This document shows, piece after piece, positions 55,230 to 64,000 of a stretch of 64,000 bases of DNA; position 1 is the stretch's first letter, and the number at the start of each line of letters is the position of its first letter. Under the pieces are notes generated by a model. It searched no databases. It was not told the origin of the DNA and saw nothing but the letters and a program-made list of their open reading frames with translations. The stretch covers positions 1-64,000 of the forward strand of contig JARFTZ010000007.1 of assembly GCA_029289235.1 (NCBI GenBank), given 5' to 3'. A program made the position numbers and the translations under genes. The stretch comes from Gammaproteobacteria bacterium. GTDB lineage: Bacteria; Pseudomonadota; Gammaproteobacteria; Burkholderiales; Rhodocyclaceae.

Positions 55230-55254
55230 CGACCTACTTAACGAAGCGTTCTCC

Positions 55255-56148
55255 ATGCCGCGCAAGTCTCTCCATCAGCAGGCCACCAGCACGATCAAGG
55301 ACCGCATTGCCAAGGCGATGCCGGAGCTGACGCCGTCGCATCGGCAGATGGCGGATTACGTGCTGGCGCATTCGTTCCGCGCCGCGACGATGACGATAGA
55401 CGAGCTGGCCGAGGCGACCGGGGTTTCCGTCGCCACGGCCAACCGTTTTGCGCACACGCTGGGTTTTTCCGGCTTTCCCGCCTTCCGTGCCGAACTCGTA
55501 CGCGGCTTCGAGAGCGCACTGGCGCCAGTCGAAAGAATGCGCGACGAACTGTCGCGCAAATCGAGTTGCGCCGAGGTGATGGCGGTATCGATTTCGGATA
55601 ATCTCGCCAACCTGGAGACGATTCGCCAGAGCCTGCCGGCGGAAGTATGCGAACAGATCGTCACCGCCATTCTCGGCGCGCGACGGGTCCTGGTCGCCGG
55701 CTTCGGCACCAGCGGCTATCTCGCCGGCATGCTCACGCACGGGCTGGAACTGCATTGCCCCCAGGCGCAGTCGCTGGCCGGCGTCGGCGGACCGGCACAC
55801 GGGGCGCGCACACTGTTCAAGCTGACTCCGCAGGACGTCGTGATCGTGATTTCCTTCCCGCGCTACGTGAAGGACAGCATCATCATCGCCCGCAAGGCGA
55901 AAGAGCGCGGCGCGCGCATCATCGCGATGACCGATTCGCCGACTTCGCCGATCGCGGCGCTGGGCGACATGACGCTTTACCTGCAGGCGACCAGCCGCTT
56001 CAACGCCACCTCCGACTCGACCATCCATGCGGTGATCGAAGCGTTGTGCGCCGCCGTCGCGCGCCACGCCAAGAACTCCGTGAAATCCGCCGCGGCCATG
56101 ACGGAATTCGTCCTGCCCTGGCTGCATCAGGAAGGCAAAACCGAATGA
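55255..56148 (+). CDS. RpiR-family transcriptional regulator with SIS domain
   Basis: A 297-residue regulator. The N-terminal HTH_6 domain has MTIDELAEATGVSVATANRFAHTLGFSGFPAFR, and the C-terminal SIS domain (about 125-265), which binds sugar phosphates or related ligands, has RVLVAGFGTSGYLAGM and VVIVISFPRYVKD. It heads the peptide operon with a four-base overlap to iaaA, so it very likely controls it. The ligand may be an amino-sugar phosphate from cell-wall turnover, but that is inference. Confidence 0.9.
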   Translation: MPRKSLHQQATSTIKDRIAKAMPELTPSHRQMADYVLAHSFRAATMTIDELAEATGVSVATANRFAHTLGFSGFPAFRAELVRGFESALAPVERMRDELSRKSSCAEVMAVSISDNLANLETIRQSLPAEVCEQIVTAILGARRVLVAGFGTSGYLAGMLTHGLELHCPQAQSLAGVGGPAHGARTLFKLTPQDVVIVISFPRYVKDSIIIARKAKERGARIIAMTDSPTSPIAALGDMTLYLQATSRFNATSDSTIHAVIEALCAAVARHAKNSVKSAAAMTEFVLPWLHQEGKTE

Positions 56149-57095
56149 ACCCGATACTCCCCGTCATCGCCGTCCACGGCGGCGCCGGCACGATCACCCG
56201 CGCCGCGCTCAACGCCGAACAGGAAGCGCGTTACCACGAAGCACTCGACTACGTTCTGAAGGGCGGCCAAGCGATTCTGGAGAAGGGCGGCAGCGCGCTC
56301 GACGCGGTCACCGAAGCCGTCTTCCGACTGGAGGAATGCCCCCTGTTCAACGCCGGCAAGGGCGCCGTGTTCACGCACGCCGGCACGCACGAACTCGACG
56401 CCTCGATCATGGATGGACGCTCGCTGGCCGCCGGCGCGGTGGCTTGCGTCAAGTCGCTGCGCAATCCGATCCTGGCTGCGCGCCGCGTGATGGAAGACGG
56501 CCGGCACGTGCTGCTGGTGGGTGAAGGCGCCGAGGCCTTCGCCCGCAATGCGGGCCTGAAGACCGTGCCGCCCGACTACTATTTCACCGAGGCGCGCCAC
56601 GCCCAATGGCAGCGCGCGCTGTCCGAAGGACGATTCGGCATGCTTGAGGGCCTGGCCGCCGAGCCGATCGACGCCGACACCAAGATGGGCACGGTCGGCG
56701 CCGTCGCGCTCGATGCCGACGGCAACCTCGCCGCGGCGACGTCCACCGGCGGCGTCACCGACAAGCGCGTCGGCCGCGTCGGCGACAGCCCGCTGATCGG
56801 CGCCGGCTGCTACGCGAACAACCGCACCGTCGCCGTATCCTGCACCGGCTCGGGCGAGATGTTCATCCGCATGCTGGCGGCCTACGACGTGAGCGCGCTT
56901 ATGGAATACCGCGGACTGACGCTCGCCGAGGCGTGCGAGGAGGTAGTGATGCACAAGCTGCCGAGCATCGACGGGCGCGGCGGCCTGATCGCCGTCGACG
57001 CGCAAGGCAACGTGTGCCTGCCATTCAACACCGAAGGCATGTACCGGGGCCACGCCCAGGCCGGCGGCCCGCGCCAGACCGCCATCTACCGCTGA
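56145..57095 (+). CDS. iaaA: Isoaspartyl dipeptidase / plant-type L-asparaginase
   Basis: A 316-residue N-terminal nucleophile hydrolase that splits beta-aspartyl dipeptides and asparagine. [11 protein letters not shown] opens it, and the autocleavage site is Gly-Thr in [11 protein letters not shown], the Thr becoming the nucleophile of the beta chain; [23 protein letters not shown] follows as in the family. The ATG at 56145 overlaps the RpiR stop (ATGA). In E. coli iaaA also lies directly before gsiABCD, so the order is conserved. Confidence 0.95.
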   Translation: MNPILPVIAVHGGAGTITRAALNAEQEARYHEALDYVLKGGQAILEKGGSALDAVTEAVFRLEECPLFNAGKGAVFTHAGTHELDASIMDGRSLAAGAVACVKSLRNPILAARRVMEDGRHVLLVGEGAEAFARNAGLKTVPPDYYFTEARHAQWQRALSEGRFGMLEGLAAEPIDADTKMGTVGAVALDADGNLAAATSTGGVTDKRVGRVGDSPLIGAGCYANNRTVAVSCTGSGEMFIRMLAAYDVSALMEYRGLTLAEACEEVVMHKLPSIDGRGGLIAVDAQGNVCLPFNTEGMYRGHAQAGGPRQTAIYR

Positions 57096-57110
57096 CCCCC
57101 GGAGACCGAC

Positions 57111-58988
57111 TTGAGCACCCGTGCCGCACCCGCCCTGATCCTGCCTGAAAAGCGCGTCGTCGCCGTCGACAATCTCGGCGTCTCGTTCGCCACCAGCGAG
57201 CGCACCGTGATTGCGGTCAACAACCTTTCGTTCCACGTCGACCGCGGCGAAACCCTGGCGATCGTCGGCGAATCGGGTTCCGGCAAGTCGGTGACCTCGC
57301 TGGCGCTGATGCGCCTCGTCGAGCACGGCGGCGGCAAGATCACGCAGGGACGCATGCTTCTGCGCCGCAACAGCGGGCAGATCCTCGATCTCGCCCGCGC
57401 CGACAATGCCACGCTGCGCGGCGTGCGCGGCGGCGACATCGCGATGATCTTCCAGGAGCCGATGACCTCGCTGAACCCGGTATTCACGATCGGCGAGCAG
57501 ATTTCGGAATCGATCCGCCTGCACCAGGGCAAGGACCGCGCCGGGGCGCTCGCCGAGGCGTTGCGCATGCTGGAACTGGTGCGCATCCCCGAGGCCAAAC
57601 AGGTGCTGCAGCGCCACCCGCACCAGCTATCCGGCGGCATGCGCCAGCGCGCGATGATCGCCATGGCGCTGGCCTGCCGCCCCGCCTTGCTGATCGCCGA
57701 CGAGCCGACAACCGCGCTCGACGTGACGATCCAGGCGCAAATCCTGCAACTCATCCGTACGCTGCAGGAGGAGATGCACATGGGCGTGATGTTCATCACC
57801 CACGACATGGGCGTCGTCGCCGAAGTCGCCGACCGCGTGCTGGTGATGTACCGCGGCGAGAAGGTCGAGGAAGGCGAGACCGGCGCGATCTTCGCCGCGC
57901 CGCAGCACCGCTATACGCAAGCCCTGCTCTCCGCCGTGCCCAGGCTCGGCGCCATGCAGGGCGAGGATTTCCCGGCCAAATTCCCGCTGCTGCAAATGGA
58001 CTCGGACACACGCGGCCAGAAGCCCGAACCACAGCAGACGGTCAGAACGGCCGAAGGCCCGGTATTGCGCGTGCATGATCTCGTCACCCGCTTCCCGGTG
58101 CGCAGCGGCCTGTTCGGCAAGATTACGAAGCAAGTACATGCCGTCGAGAAGGTCAGCTTCGACCTCTATCCCGGCGAGACGCTGGCGCTGGTCGGCGAAT
58201 CAGGCTGCGGCAAATCGACGACCGGCCGCTCGCTGCTGCGCCTGGTGGAAAGCCAGAGCGGCACCATCGAGTTCGCCGGGCAGCGCATCGACAAACTCGA
58301 AGGTCCGGCGCTGCAACGTTTGCGCCGCGACATCCAGTTCATTTTCCAGGACCCGTTCGCTTCGCTCGACCCGCGCGTCACTGTCGGCTTCTCGATCATG
58401 GAACCGCTGCTGGTTCACAAGATGGCGTCCGGCAAGGAAGCGCAGGAGCGGGTCGACTGGCTGCTGGAGAAGGTCGGCCTGCCGGCCGAGTTCGCCCAGC
58501 GCTACCCGCACGAGTTCTCCGGCGGGCAACGCCAGCGCATCGCCATCGCCCGCGCGCTGGCCTCGAACCCCAGGGTGGTCATCGCCGACGAGTCGGTCTC
58601 GGCGCTGGATGTATCGATCCAGGCGCAGATCGTCAACCTGCTGCTCGACCTGCAGAAGGAGTTCGGCCTCGCCTTCCTGTTCATCTCGCACGATATGGCG
58701 GTGGTCGAGCGCGTCAGCCATCGCGTGGCGGTGATGTATCTCGGCCAGATCGTCGAAATCGGCCCGCGCCGCGCGATCTTCGAGAACCCGCAGCACGCCT
58801 ACACGAAGAAGCTGATGGACGCCGTGCCGGTGGCCGATCCCGGCCGCCGCAAGCGCCATCGGCCGCTGCTTTCCGACGAGATTCCCAGCCCCGTGCGGGC
58901 GCTGGGCGACGAACCCTTGCTCGCCCCCCTGCAGGAGGTCGGGCCCGGGCATTTTGTGGCGCGCCATGCTCTCTCTGGCGCATTTTGA
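57111..58988 (+). CDS. gsiA: Glutathione/peptide ABC importer ATPase, two fused domains
   Basis: A 625-residue ATPase. First half: [16 protein letters not shown] and [12 protein letters not shown]. Second half: [16 protein letters not shown] and [12 protein letters not shown]. The end of the protein, with [26 protein letters not shown] cut across two regions, LLSDEIPSP and VGPGHFVA, follows E. coli GsiA closely. The start codon is TTG at 57111, with GGAG nine bases upstream and 15 bases after the iaaA stop. It powers GsiC and GsiD. Confidence 0.94.
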   Translation: MSTRAAPALILPEKRVVAVDNLGVSFATSERTVIAVNNLSFHVDRGETLAIVGESGSGKSVTSLALMRLVEHGGGKITQGRMLLRRNSGQILDLARADNATLRGVRGGDIAMIFQEPMTSLNPVFTIGEQISESIRLHQGKDRAGALAEALRMLELVRIPEAKQVLQRHPHQLSGGMRQRAMIAMALACRPALLIADEPTTALDVTIQAQILQLIRTLQEEMHMGVMFITHDMGVVAEVADRVLVMYRGEKVEEGETGAIFAAPQHRYTQALLSAVPRLGAMQGEDFPAKFPLLQMDSDTRGQKPEPQQTVRTAEGPVLRVHDLVTRFPVRSGLFGKITKQVHAVEKVSFDLYPGETLALVGESGCGKSTTGRSLLRLVESQSGTIEFAGQRIDKLEGPALQRLRRDIQFIFQDPFASLDPRVTVGFSIMEPLLVHKMASGKEAQERVDWLLEKVGLPAEFAQRYPHEFSGGQRQRIAIARALASNPRVVIADESVSALDVSIQAQIVNLLLDLQKEFGLAFLFISHDMAVVERVSHRVAVMYLGQIVEIGPRRAIFENPQHAYTKKLMDAVPVADPGRRKRHRPLLSDEIPSPVRALGDEPLLAPLQEVGPGHFVARHALSGAF

Positions 58989-59028
58989 GTGCAGTCGCCC
59001 GCAAGGGCATTTGACTAAGGACGAATCG

Positions 59029-60582
59029 ATGAAGTCTTCCAACCGTCTGCTGGGCTTCCGGCACCTGCTGATCGCGGGTTCGCTGGCGGCCGCTTCCCTG
59101 AGCACTCCGGCCTTCGCCGCCAAGGACGTGGTGCTCGCCGTCGCCTCAACCTTCACCACGCTCGATCCGTACGACGCCAACGACACGCTGTCGATGGCCG
59201 TCGCCAAATCCTTCTACCAGGGCCTGTACGGCTTCGACAAGGATCTCAAGCTGGGCCCCGTGCTGGCCGAAAGCCATACGGTGAGCAAGGACGGCCTGAC
59301 CTACACGATCAAGCTGAAGTCGGGCATCAAGTTCCATGACGGCACGGCCTTCGACGCCGCCGCCGTGAAGGCCAACTTCGACCGCGTGACCAACCCGGAC
59401 AACAAGCTCAAGCGCTACACGATGTTCAACCGCATCGCCAAGACCGAAGTAGTCGATGCGCACACCGTGAAGTTCACGCTGAAGGAACCGTTCTCGCCGT
59501 TCATCAACGTGCTGGCGCACCCGTCGGGCGTGATCATCTCGCCGGCCGCGCTGCAGAAATACGGCAAGGACATTGCCTTCAACCCGGTCGGCACCGGCCC
59601 CTTCGTGTTCCAGGAGTGGAAGCAGACCGACTATGTAAAGGTCAAGAAATTCGACGGTTACTGGAAAACCGGTCTGCCGAAGGTCGACAGCCTGACCTGG
59701 AAGCCGGTCGTCGACAACAACACCCGCGCCACGGTCATGCAGACCGGCGAGGCGAGCTTCGCGTTCTCGATGCCGTTCGAGCAGGCCGAGCAGTTGAAGC
59801 AGAACCCGAAGGTTGACGTCATCGCCGGCCCGTCGATCATCGCCCGCTACCTGTCGATGAACACCAAGCAGAAGCCGTTCGACAACGTGAAGGTGCGCCA
59901 GGCGATCAACTACGCGATCAACAAGGAAGCGCTGGCCAAGGTGGCGTTCTCCGGTTATGCCGTTCCGGCCGAAGGCGTGGTTCCCGCAGGCGTGGAATAC
60001 GCCGAGAAGTTCGGCGCCTGGCCGTACGATCCGGCCAAGGCCAAGCAACTCCTCGCCGAAGCCGGCTACCCGAACGGCTTCGAAACGACGCTGTGGTCGG
60101 CGTACAACCACTCGACGGCGCAGAAGGTCATCCAGTTCGCCCAGCAGCAGCTGGCACAGGTCGGCATCAAGGCGCAGATCCAGGCGCTGGAAGCCGGTCA
60201 GCGCGTCGAACGCGTCGAGAGCCAGCCGAACCCGGACACCGCGCCGGTGCGCATGTACTACATCGGCTGGTCGTCCTCGACTGGTGAAGCCGACTGGGCG
60301 CTGCGTCCACTGCTCGCTTCCGAGGCCTTCCCGCCGAAGCTGCTGAACACGGCCTACTACAAGAACGAACTCGTCGACACGAACATCGCCAAGGCGCTGA
60401 ACACCACCGACGCGGCCGAGAAGGAAAAGCTCTACAAGGCCGCCCAGAAGCAGATCTGGGAAGACGCCCCGTGGGCCTTCCTGGTGACCGAGAAGCTGCT
60501 CTACGCGCGGGCGAAGAACCTCTCCGGCATCTACGTCATGCCGGACGGGTCGTTCAACTATGACGACATCGATGTGAAATAG
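59029..60582 (+). CDS. gsiB: Glutathione/peptide-binding periplasmic protein
   Basis: A 517-residue family 5 solute-binding protein with a signal peptide of about 30 residues (ending AFA-AK). The body shows the usual family motifs, such as [14 protein letters not shown] and [19 protein letters not shown] precedes ATG 59029. Glutathione is the known ligand of the E. coli protein; the peptidases downstream suggest a wider peptide range here. A palindromic repeat follows the stop codon, as after the AfuA-like gene. Confidence 0.92.
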   Translation: MKSSNRLLGFRHLLIAGSLAAASLSTPAFAAKDVVLAVASTFTTLDPYDANDTLSMAVAKSFYQGLYGFDKDLKLGPVLAESHTVSKDGLTYTIKLKSGIKFHDGTAFDAAAVKANFDRVTNPDNKLKRYTMFNRIAKTEVVDAHTVKFTLKEPFSPFINVLAHPSGVIISPAALQKYGKDIAFNPVGTGPFVFQEWKQTDYVKVKKFDGYWKTGLPKVDSLTWKPVVDNNTRATVMQTGEASFAFSMPFEQAEQLKQNPKVDVIAGPSIIARYLSMNTKQKPFDNVKVRQAINYAINKEALAKVAFSGYAVPAEGVVPAGVEYAEKFGAWPYDPAKAKQLLAEAGYPNGFETTLWSAYNHSTAQKVIQFAQQQLAQVGIKAQIQALEAGQRVERVESQPNPDTAPVRMYYIGWSSSTGEADWALRPLLASEAFPPKLLNTAYYKNELVDTNIAKALNTTDAAEKEKLYKAAQKQIWEDAPWAFLVTEKLLYARAKNLSGIYVMPDGSFNYDDIDVK

Positions 60583-60598
60583 AAAGAAACGCACAAAC

Positions 60599-60630
60599 AC
60601 CGTCATTCCGGCGAAAGCCGGAATGACGGT
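60599..60630. repeat. REP-like palindrome, copy 2, between gsiB and gsiC
   Basis: A 14-pair perfect inverted repeat (ACCGTCATTCCGGC and GCCGGAATGACGGT) with tetraloop GAAA, 16 bases after the gsiB stop and 36 before gsiC. It differs from copy 1 by one compensated pair in the stem and one loop base. No T-tract follows. Confidence 0.85.
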
Positions 60631-60666
60631 GCAACCAATACTTCTGCTGTTCTTTCCAGGTACAAG

Positions 60667-61587
60667 ATGCTCAACTACGTCCTCAAACGCCTGCTGGGAT
60701 TGATCCCGACACTGCTTATCGTGGCGGTGCTGGTCTTCCTGTTCGTACACCTGCTGCCCGGCGATCCGGCGCGGCTGGCCGCCGGACCGGAGGCCGACGA
60801 GGCCACGGTGCAACTGGTGCGCCAGGACCTCGGCCTGGACAAGCCGCTGCACATCCAGTTCGTGACCTATTTCGGTAATGCGCTGCAGGGCGAATTCGGC
60901 AAGTCGCTGCGCACCAAGCGCCCTGTGAGCCAGGAAATCGCCGAACGTTTTCTGCCGACTTTCTGGTTGACGCTGGCCAGCATGGGCTGGTCGGTGCTCT
61001 TCGGGATGGGCATCGGCATCGTTTCCGCCGTGTGGCGCAACCGCTGGCCGGACAGACTCGGCATGACGCTCGCCGTCTCCGGCATCTCCTTCCCCGCCTT
61101 CGCGCTGGGCATGCTGTTCATGCAGGTGTTCTCGGTCCAGCTCGGCTGGCTGCCGTCGATGGGCGCCGATTCGTGGAAGCACTACATCCTGCCGTCACTG
61201 ACCCTCGGCGCGGCGGTCGCCGCGGTGATGGCGCGCTTCACCCGTGCCTCGTTCGTCGAGATCATGCAGGAGGACTTCGTGCGCACTGCCCGCGCCAAGG
61301 GCGTCAGCGAACCGGTGGTGGTGCTCAAGCACTGCCTGCGCAACGCGATGATCCCGGTCGTGACGATGATGGGCCTGCAATTCGGCTTCCTGCTCGGCGG
61401 CTCGATCGTCGTCGAGGTCGTCTACAACTGGCCAGGCATGGGTCGCCTGCTCGTGGACGCCGTCGACATGCGCGACTACCCGATCATCCAGGCCGAAGTG
61501 CTGCTCTTCTCGCTCGAATTCATCCTGATCAACCTGATCGTCGACGTGTTGTACGCCGTGATCAACCCGACCATCCATTACAAGTAA
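60667..61587 (+). CDS. gsiC: Glutathione/peptide ABC importer permease GsiC
   Basis: A 306-residue inner-membrane protein with about six helices. The start [20 protein letters not shown], the region [15 protein letters not shown] and the EAA loop [20 protein letters not shown] are standard for OppB/GsiC. Length equals E. coli GsiC (306). It pairs with GsiD, 13 bases downstream. Confidence 0.94.
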   Translation: MLNYVLKRLLGLIPTLLIVAVLVFLFVHLLPGDPARLAAGPEADEATVQLVRQDLGLDKPLHIQFVTYFGNALQGEFGKSLRTKRPVSQEIAERFLPTFWLTLASMGWSVLFGMGIGIVSAVWRNRWPDRLGMTLAVSGISFPAFALGMLFMQVFSVQLGWLPSMGADSWKHYILPSLTLGAAVAAVMARFTRASFVEIMQEDFVRTARAKGVSEPVVVLKHCLRNAMIPVVTMMGLQFGFLLGGSIVVEVVYNWPGMGRLLVDAVDMRDYPIIQAEVLLFSLEFILINLIVDVLYAVINPTIHYK

Positions 61588-61600
61588 GAGGAAGACTGCG

Positions 61601-62497
61601 ATGAGCACAACGACTTCCCTCGCCGCCTCCAGCGCCACCGCCGGGCCCGTGCGTACGCCCTGGACCGAGTTCGTCCGCAAGTTCAGGAAGCAGCAGATGG
61701 CAATGATTGCCGGCTACTTCGTGATCTTCCTGATCGTCGTCGCGGTTCTCGCGCCGTGGATCGTGCCCTTCGACGCGGAAAACTTCTTCGACTACGACGC
61801 GCTCAACGCCCCTCCGTCGCTCAAGCACTGGTTCGGCGTCGACTCGCTGGGGCGCGACATTTTCAGCCGCATCCTGATGGGCGCCCGCATCTCGCTCGCT
61901 TCAGGCATCGCCTCGGTCGCCGTCGGCGCGGTGATCGGTACCAGCCTCGGGCTGATGGCCGGCTACTACGAAGGCTGGTGGGACCGCGTCACCATGCGCA
62001 TCTGCGATGTGCTGTTCGCCTTCCCCGGCATCCTGCTGGCCATCGGCGTCGTCGCCATCCTCGGCAACGGCCTCACCAACGTCATCGTCGCCGTGTCGAT
62101 CTTCAGCATTCCGGCCTTCGCCCGCCTGGTGCGCGGCAACACGCTGGCCTTGAAGCACCTGACCTACATCGAGGCGGTGCGCAGCATCGGCGCCTCCGAC
62201 TGGACGATCCTCGTGCGCCATATCCTGCCGGGGACGATCTCGTCCATCGTGGTGTATTTCTCGATGCGCATCGGCACCTCGATCATCACCGCCGCCAGCC
62301 TGTCCTTCCTCGGCCTCGGCGCGCAGCCGCCGACGCCGGAATGGGGCGCGATGCTCAACGCCGCGCGCGCCGACATGGTCAACGCGCCGCACATCGCCAT
62401 CTTCCCAAGCATCGCCATTTTCCTGACCGTGCTGGCCTTCAATCTGCTCGGCGACGGCCTGCGCGACGCGCTCGACCCGAAGATCGACCGCAAATGA
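61601..62497 (+). CDS. gsiD: Glutathione/peptide ABC importer permease GsiD
   Basis: A 298-residue inner-membrane protein with the OppC-type N-terminal helix ([20 protein letters not shown]), [15 protein letters not shown] and the EAA loop [20 protein letters not shown]. coli GsiD has 303 residues. Its stop overlaps the P1 peptidase start by four bases, so the peptidase belongs to the importer operon. Confidence 0.94.
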   Translation: MSTTTSLAASSATAGPVRTPWTEFVRKFRKQQMAMIAGYFVIFLIVVAVLAPWIVPFDAENFFDYDALNAPPSLKHWFGVDSLGRDIFSRILMGARISLASGIASVAVGAVIGTSLGLMAGYYEGWWDRVTMRICDVLFAFPGILLAIGVVAILGNGLTNVIVAVSIFSIPAFARLVRGNTLALKHLTYIEAVRSIGASDWTILVRHILPGTISSIVVYFSMRIGTSIITAASLSFLGLGAQPPTPEWGAMLNAARADMVNAPHIAIFPSIAIFLTVLAFNLLGDGLRDALDPKIDRK

Positions 62498-63531
62498 CCC
62501 CGCCCCGCATCGGCAGCCTGCCTTCCGGCCCGCGCGACGCGATCAGCGACGTCGGCGAGATTCGCGTCGGCCACGTCACGCTGGACCTGGGCGCGATCCA
62601 GACCGGCGTGACGGTTGTCGTGCCGCACGCCGGCGATCCGTTCGCCGACAAGGTTCCCGCCGCCGCCGCGGTGATCAACGGGTTCGGCAAGAGCGTCGGG
62701 CTGATCCAGGTCGAGGAACTCGGCGTATTCGAAACGCCGATCGCGCTGACCAACACCTTCTCGGTCGGCGCGGTGATGCAGGCGCAGATCCGTGCGGCGA
62801 TGGCGGCGCACCCGAAGCTCGGGCGCGAATGGGCGACAGTCAATCCGCTCGTGTTCGAATGCAACGACGGCTATCTCAACGACATCCGCGCGCTGGCCGT
62901 CACCGAGGAGCATTACCGCACCGCACTGGAAAACGCTTCCTTCGATTTCGTCCAGGGCAGCATCGGCGCCGGGCGCGGCATGAGTGCCTTTGAACTGAAG
63001 GGCGGCATCGGCACCGCCTCGCGCCGCGCCGGCGACTACACGGTCGGCGCGCTGGTTCTCGCCAACCACGGGCGGCTGCCGACGCTGACGCTGGCCGGCC
63101 ACCCGCTCGGCCGCAAGCTGACCGAACGCAAGAAACCCGCCGACGAACCCGAGAAGGGCTCGATCATCATGCTGCTCGCCACCGACGCGCCGCTCGACGC
63201 GCGCCAGCTGCGCCGCCTGGCCCTGCGCGCCGGCGCCGGCCTTGCCCGCACCGGCTCGGTTTTCGGCCACGGCAGCGGCGACATCGCGCTGGCCTTCTCC
63301 ACCGCCTACACGCTCCCCCACCTGCCGGAACGCCCCATGCCGGCGCTGGCGATGCTGCACGAGACACGGCTTGACCCGCTGTTCCACGCCGCGGCCGACG
63401 CCACCGAGCAGGCGATCATCCACGCCCTGTGGCACGCCGAACCGGTACGCGGGCGCGACGGGCACAAACGCCGCACACTGCGGGAAATCCTGCGGCGGCT
63501 TCCCGACGAGGACAACCCATGCGCATCCTGA
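62494..63531 (+). CDS. P1 family (DmpA-type) aminopeptidase
   Basis: A 345-residue N-terminal nucleophile peptidase related to L-aminopeptidase D-Ala-esterase/amidase DmpA and beta-peptidyl aminopeptidases. The autocleavage site is probably Gly222-Ser223 in [15 protein letters not shown], leaving Ser as the nucleophile of a 123-residue beta chain, with Asn191 in LVLANHG as the oxyanion residue. GGIGTASR lies just before. These enzymes release N-terminal residues, including some D- or beta-amino acids. ATG 62494 overlaps the gsiD stop (ATGA). No signal peptide, so it works on imported peptides in the cytosol. Confidence 0.88.
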   Translation: MTPPRIGSLPSGPRDAISDVGEIRVGHVTLDLGAIQTGVTVVVPHAGDPFADKVPAAAAVINGFGKSVGLIQVEELGVFETPIALTNTFSVGAVMQAQIRAAMAAHPKLGREWATVNPLVFECNDGYLNDIRALAVTEEHYRTALENASFDFVQGSIGAGRGMSAFELKGGIGTASRRAGDYTVGALVLANHGRLPTLTLAGHPLGRKLTERKKPADEPEKGSIIMLLATDAPLDARQLRRLALRAGAGLARTGSVFGHGSGDIALAFSTAYTLPHLPERPMPALAMLHETRLDPLFHAAADATEQAIIHALWHAEPVRGRDGHKRRTLREILRRLPDEDNPCAS

Positions 63532-64000
63532 TCACCACCGACATCGAAGGCGTCGCAGGCGTCGTCCACCCCGAGCAGACCCGCCCCGGCAACCCCGACT
63601 ACGAACGCGCCCGGCGACTGATGACGCAGGAGGCCAACGCAGCCGCGCGTGGCGCCTTCGAGGGCGGCGCCCGCGAGGTGCTGATCGGCGACGCACACGG
63701 CGCCTACCGCAACCTGTTGCCCGACGAACTCGACCCGCGCGCCCGTTACGTGATCGGCAAACCGCGTATGCTGGGCATGCTCGGCGGACTGGAAACGGGT
63801 TGCGACGCCCTCATGCTGGTCGGCTTCCACTCCCGTTCGCTGGCTACCGGCGTGCTCGCGCACACCATCAACAGCAGCGCCTTCGCGCGCATCTGGCTGA
63901 ACGGGCAGGAACTCGGCGAAGCCGGACTCTACGGGGCACTGGCCGGCGAACGGGGCGTGCCGGTGATCCTGGCGAGCGGCGACGACGCGTTCGCCGTGGA
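63519..64000 (+). CDS. M55 family D-aminopeptidase (DppA-like), cut by the window edge
   Basis: The first 160 residues of a zinc D-aminopeptidase. Metal-binding residues are in TDIEG (Asp8, Glu10), GDAHG near residue 60 and GFHSRS near 104, with AHTINSS just after; all agree with DppA of Bacillus subtilis, which removes N-terminal D-amino acids and is also encoded with a dipeptide importer. The ATG at 63519 lies 13 bases inside the P1 peptidase gene. About 270 residues are expected, so the gene should end near 64.3 kb outside the window. Confidence 0.9.
   Translation, partial: MRILITTDIEGVAGVVHPEQTRPGNPDYERARRLMTQEANAAARGAFEGGAREVLIGDAHGAYRNLLPDELDPRARYVIGKPRMLGMLGGLETGCDALMLVGFHSRSLATGVLAHTINSSAFARIWLNGQELGEAGLYGALAGERGVPVILASGDDAFAV

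Larger units (their letters stand above)
54802..55254. other. 453-base intergenic region with promoter elements, no supported gene
   Basis: The left two thirds have ordinary base composition and include a minus-strand frame (54835-55122) without a ribosome site. The right third from about 55105 is strongly AT-rich and holds a perfect TATAAT (55156-55161), the palindrome AAACGTTT (55203-55210), a second promoter candidate and an operator-like repeat just before the RpiR gene. I see no RNA gene or riboswitch. Confidence 0.6.

Noticed and set aside
59146-61182. A 678-residue minus-strand frame across gsiB and gsiC
   Set aside because: It spans two real genes and the palindrome between them and has no recognisable domain.

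Overview
The window looks like chromosomal DNA of a GC-rich betaproteobacterium, most likely order Rhodocyclales. The class call rests on the gene order (tRNA-Leu)-tig-clpP-clpX-lon-hupB-tRNA-Val-tRNA-Asp-ppiD-fabI, on the adjacent DUF3460 and DUF3567 genes (small families I know only from Betaproteobacteria), and on hpnCDE. The order is a weaker inference. I see no insertion sequence, prophage, integrase or CRISPR array; almost all of the sequence is packed coding DNA.

Layout. 1-430: initiator tRNA with its own promoter, running left towards a boxA-like rRNA leader. 0.4-3.8 kb: adenine deaminase, the lytic transglycosylase MltD and a small ABM-fold protein. 3.8-10.6 kb: a leftward YejABEF-like peptide ABC operon. 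10.7-20.2 kb: fabI facing the protein quality-control block ppiD, tRNA-Asp, tRNA-Val, hupB, lon, clpX, clpP, tig and tRNA-Leu. 20.3-23.2 kb: hpnC-hpnD-hpnE, making squalene from farnesyl diphosphate. 23.2-27.4 kb: a small membrane protein, a YqhD-like alcohol dehydrogenase, a YbbA-like ATPase divergent from tesA, DUF3460, DUF3567 and YqhA. 27.6-32.2 kb: a hybrid sensor kinase followed by an HD-GYP response regulator. 32.2-37.4 kb: a single 1743-residue exonuclease-RecQ-UvrD fusion. 37.5-40.8 kb: a ParDE-type toxin-antitoxin pair and clpB. 41.0-45.4 kb: an AfuABC-type ABC operon. 45.4-54.8 kb: mixed genes (PHP phosphatase, SdiA-regulated family, two small membrane proteins, MFS/LysR pair, MarC, methyltransferase plus dCMP deaminase, DUF4139, PheC-like protein). 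55.2-64.0 kb: an RpiR regulator heading iaaA-gsiABCD-P1 peptidase-M55 D-aminopeptidase, cut by the right edge.

How parts work together. lon and clpB carry near-identical sigma32-like promoters with the same 14-base spacer, tying the two heat-shock genes together although they lie 24 kb apart. The last operon joins importer subunits to three peptidases that open unusual peptide bonds (isoaspartyl, beta or N-terminal, D-amino acid), so it reads as one scavenging pathway for atypical peptides. Two copies of a 30-32 base palindrome sit at the same place in two unrelated ABC operons, between the binding-protein gene and the first permease gene.

The most unusual objects are the exonuclease-RecQ-UvrD fusion, the paired intra-operon palindromes, the peptide operon, the AfuA-type binding protein that probably does not bind iron, and a PheC-like periplasmic protein with no transporter partner.
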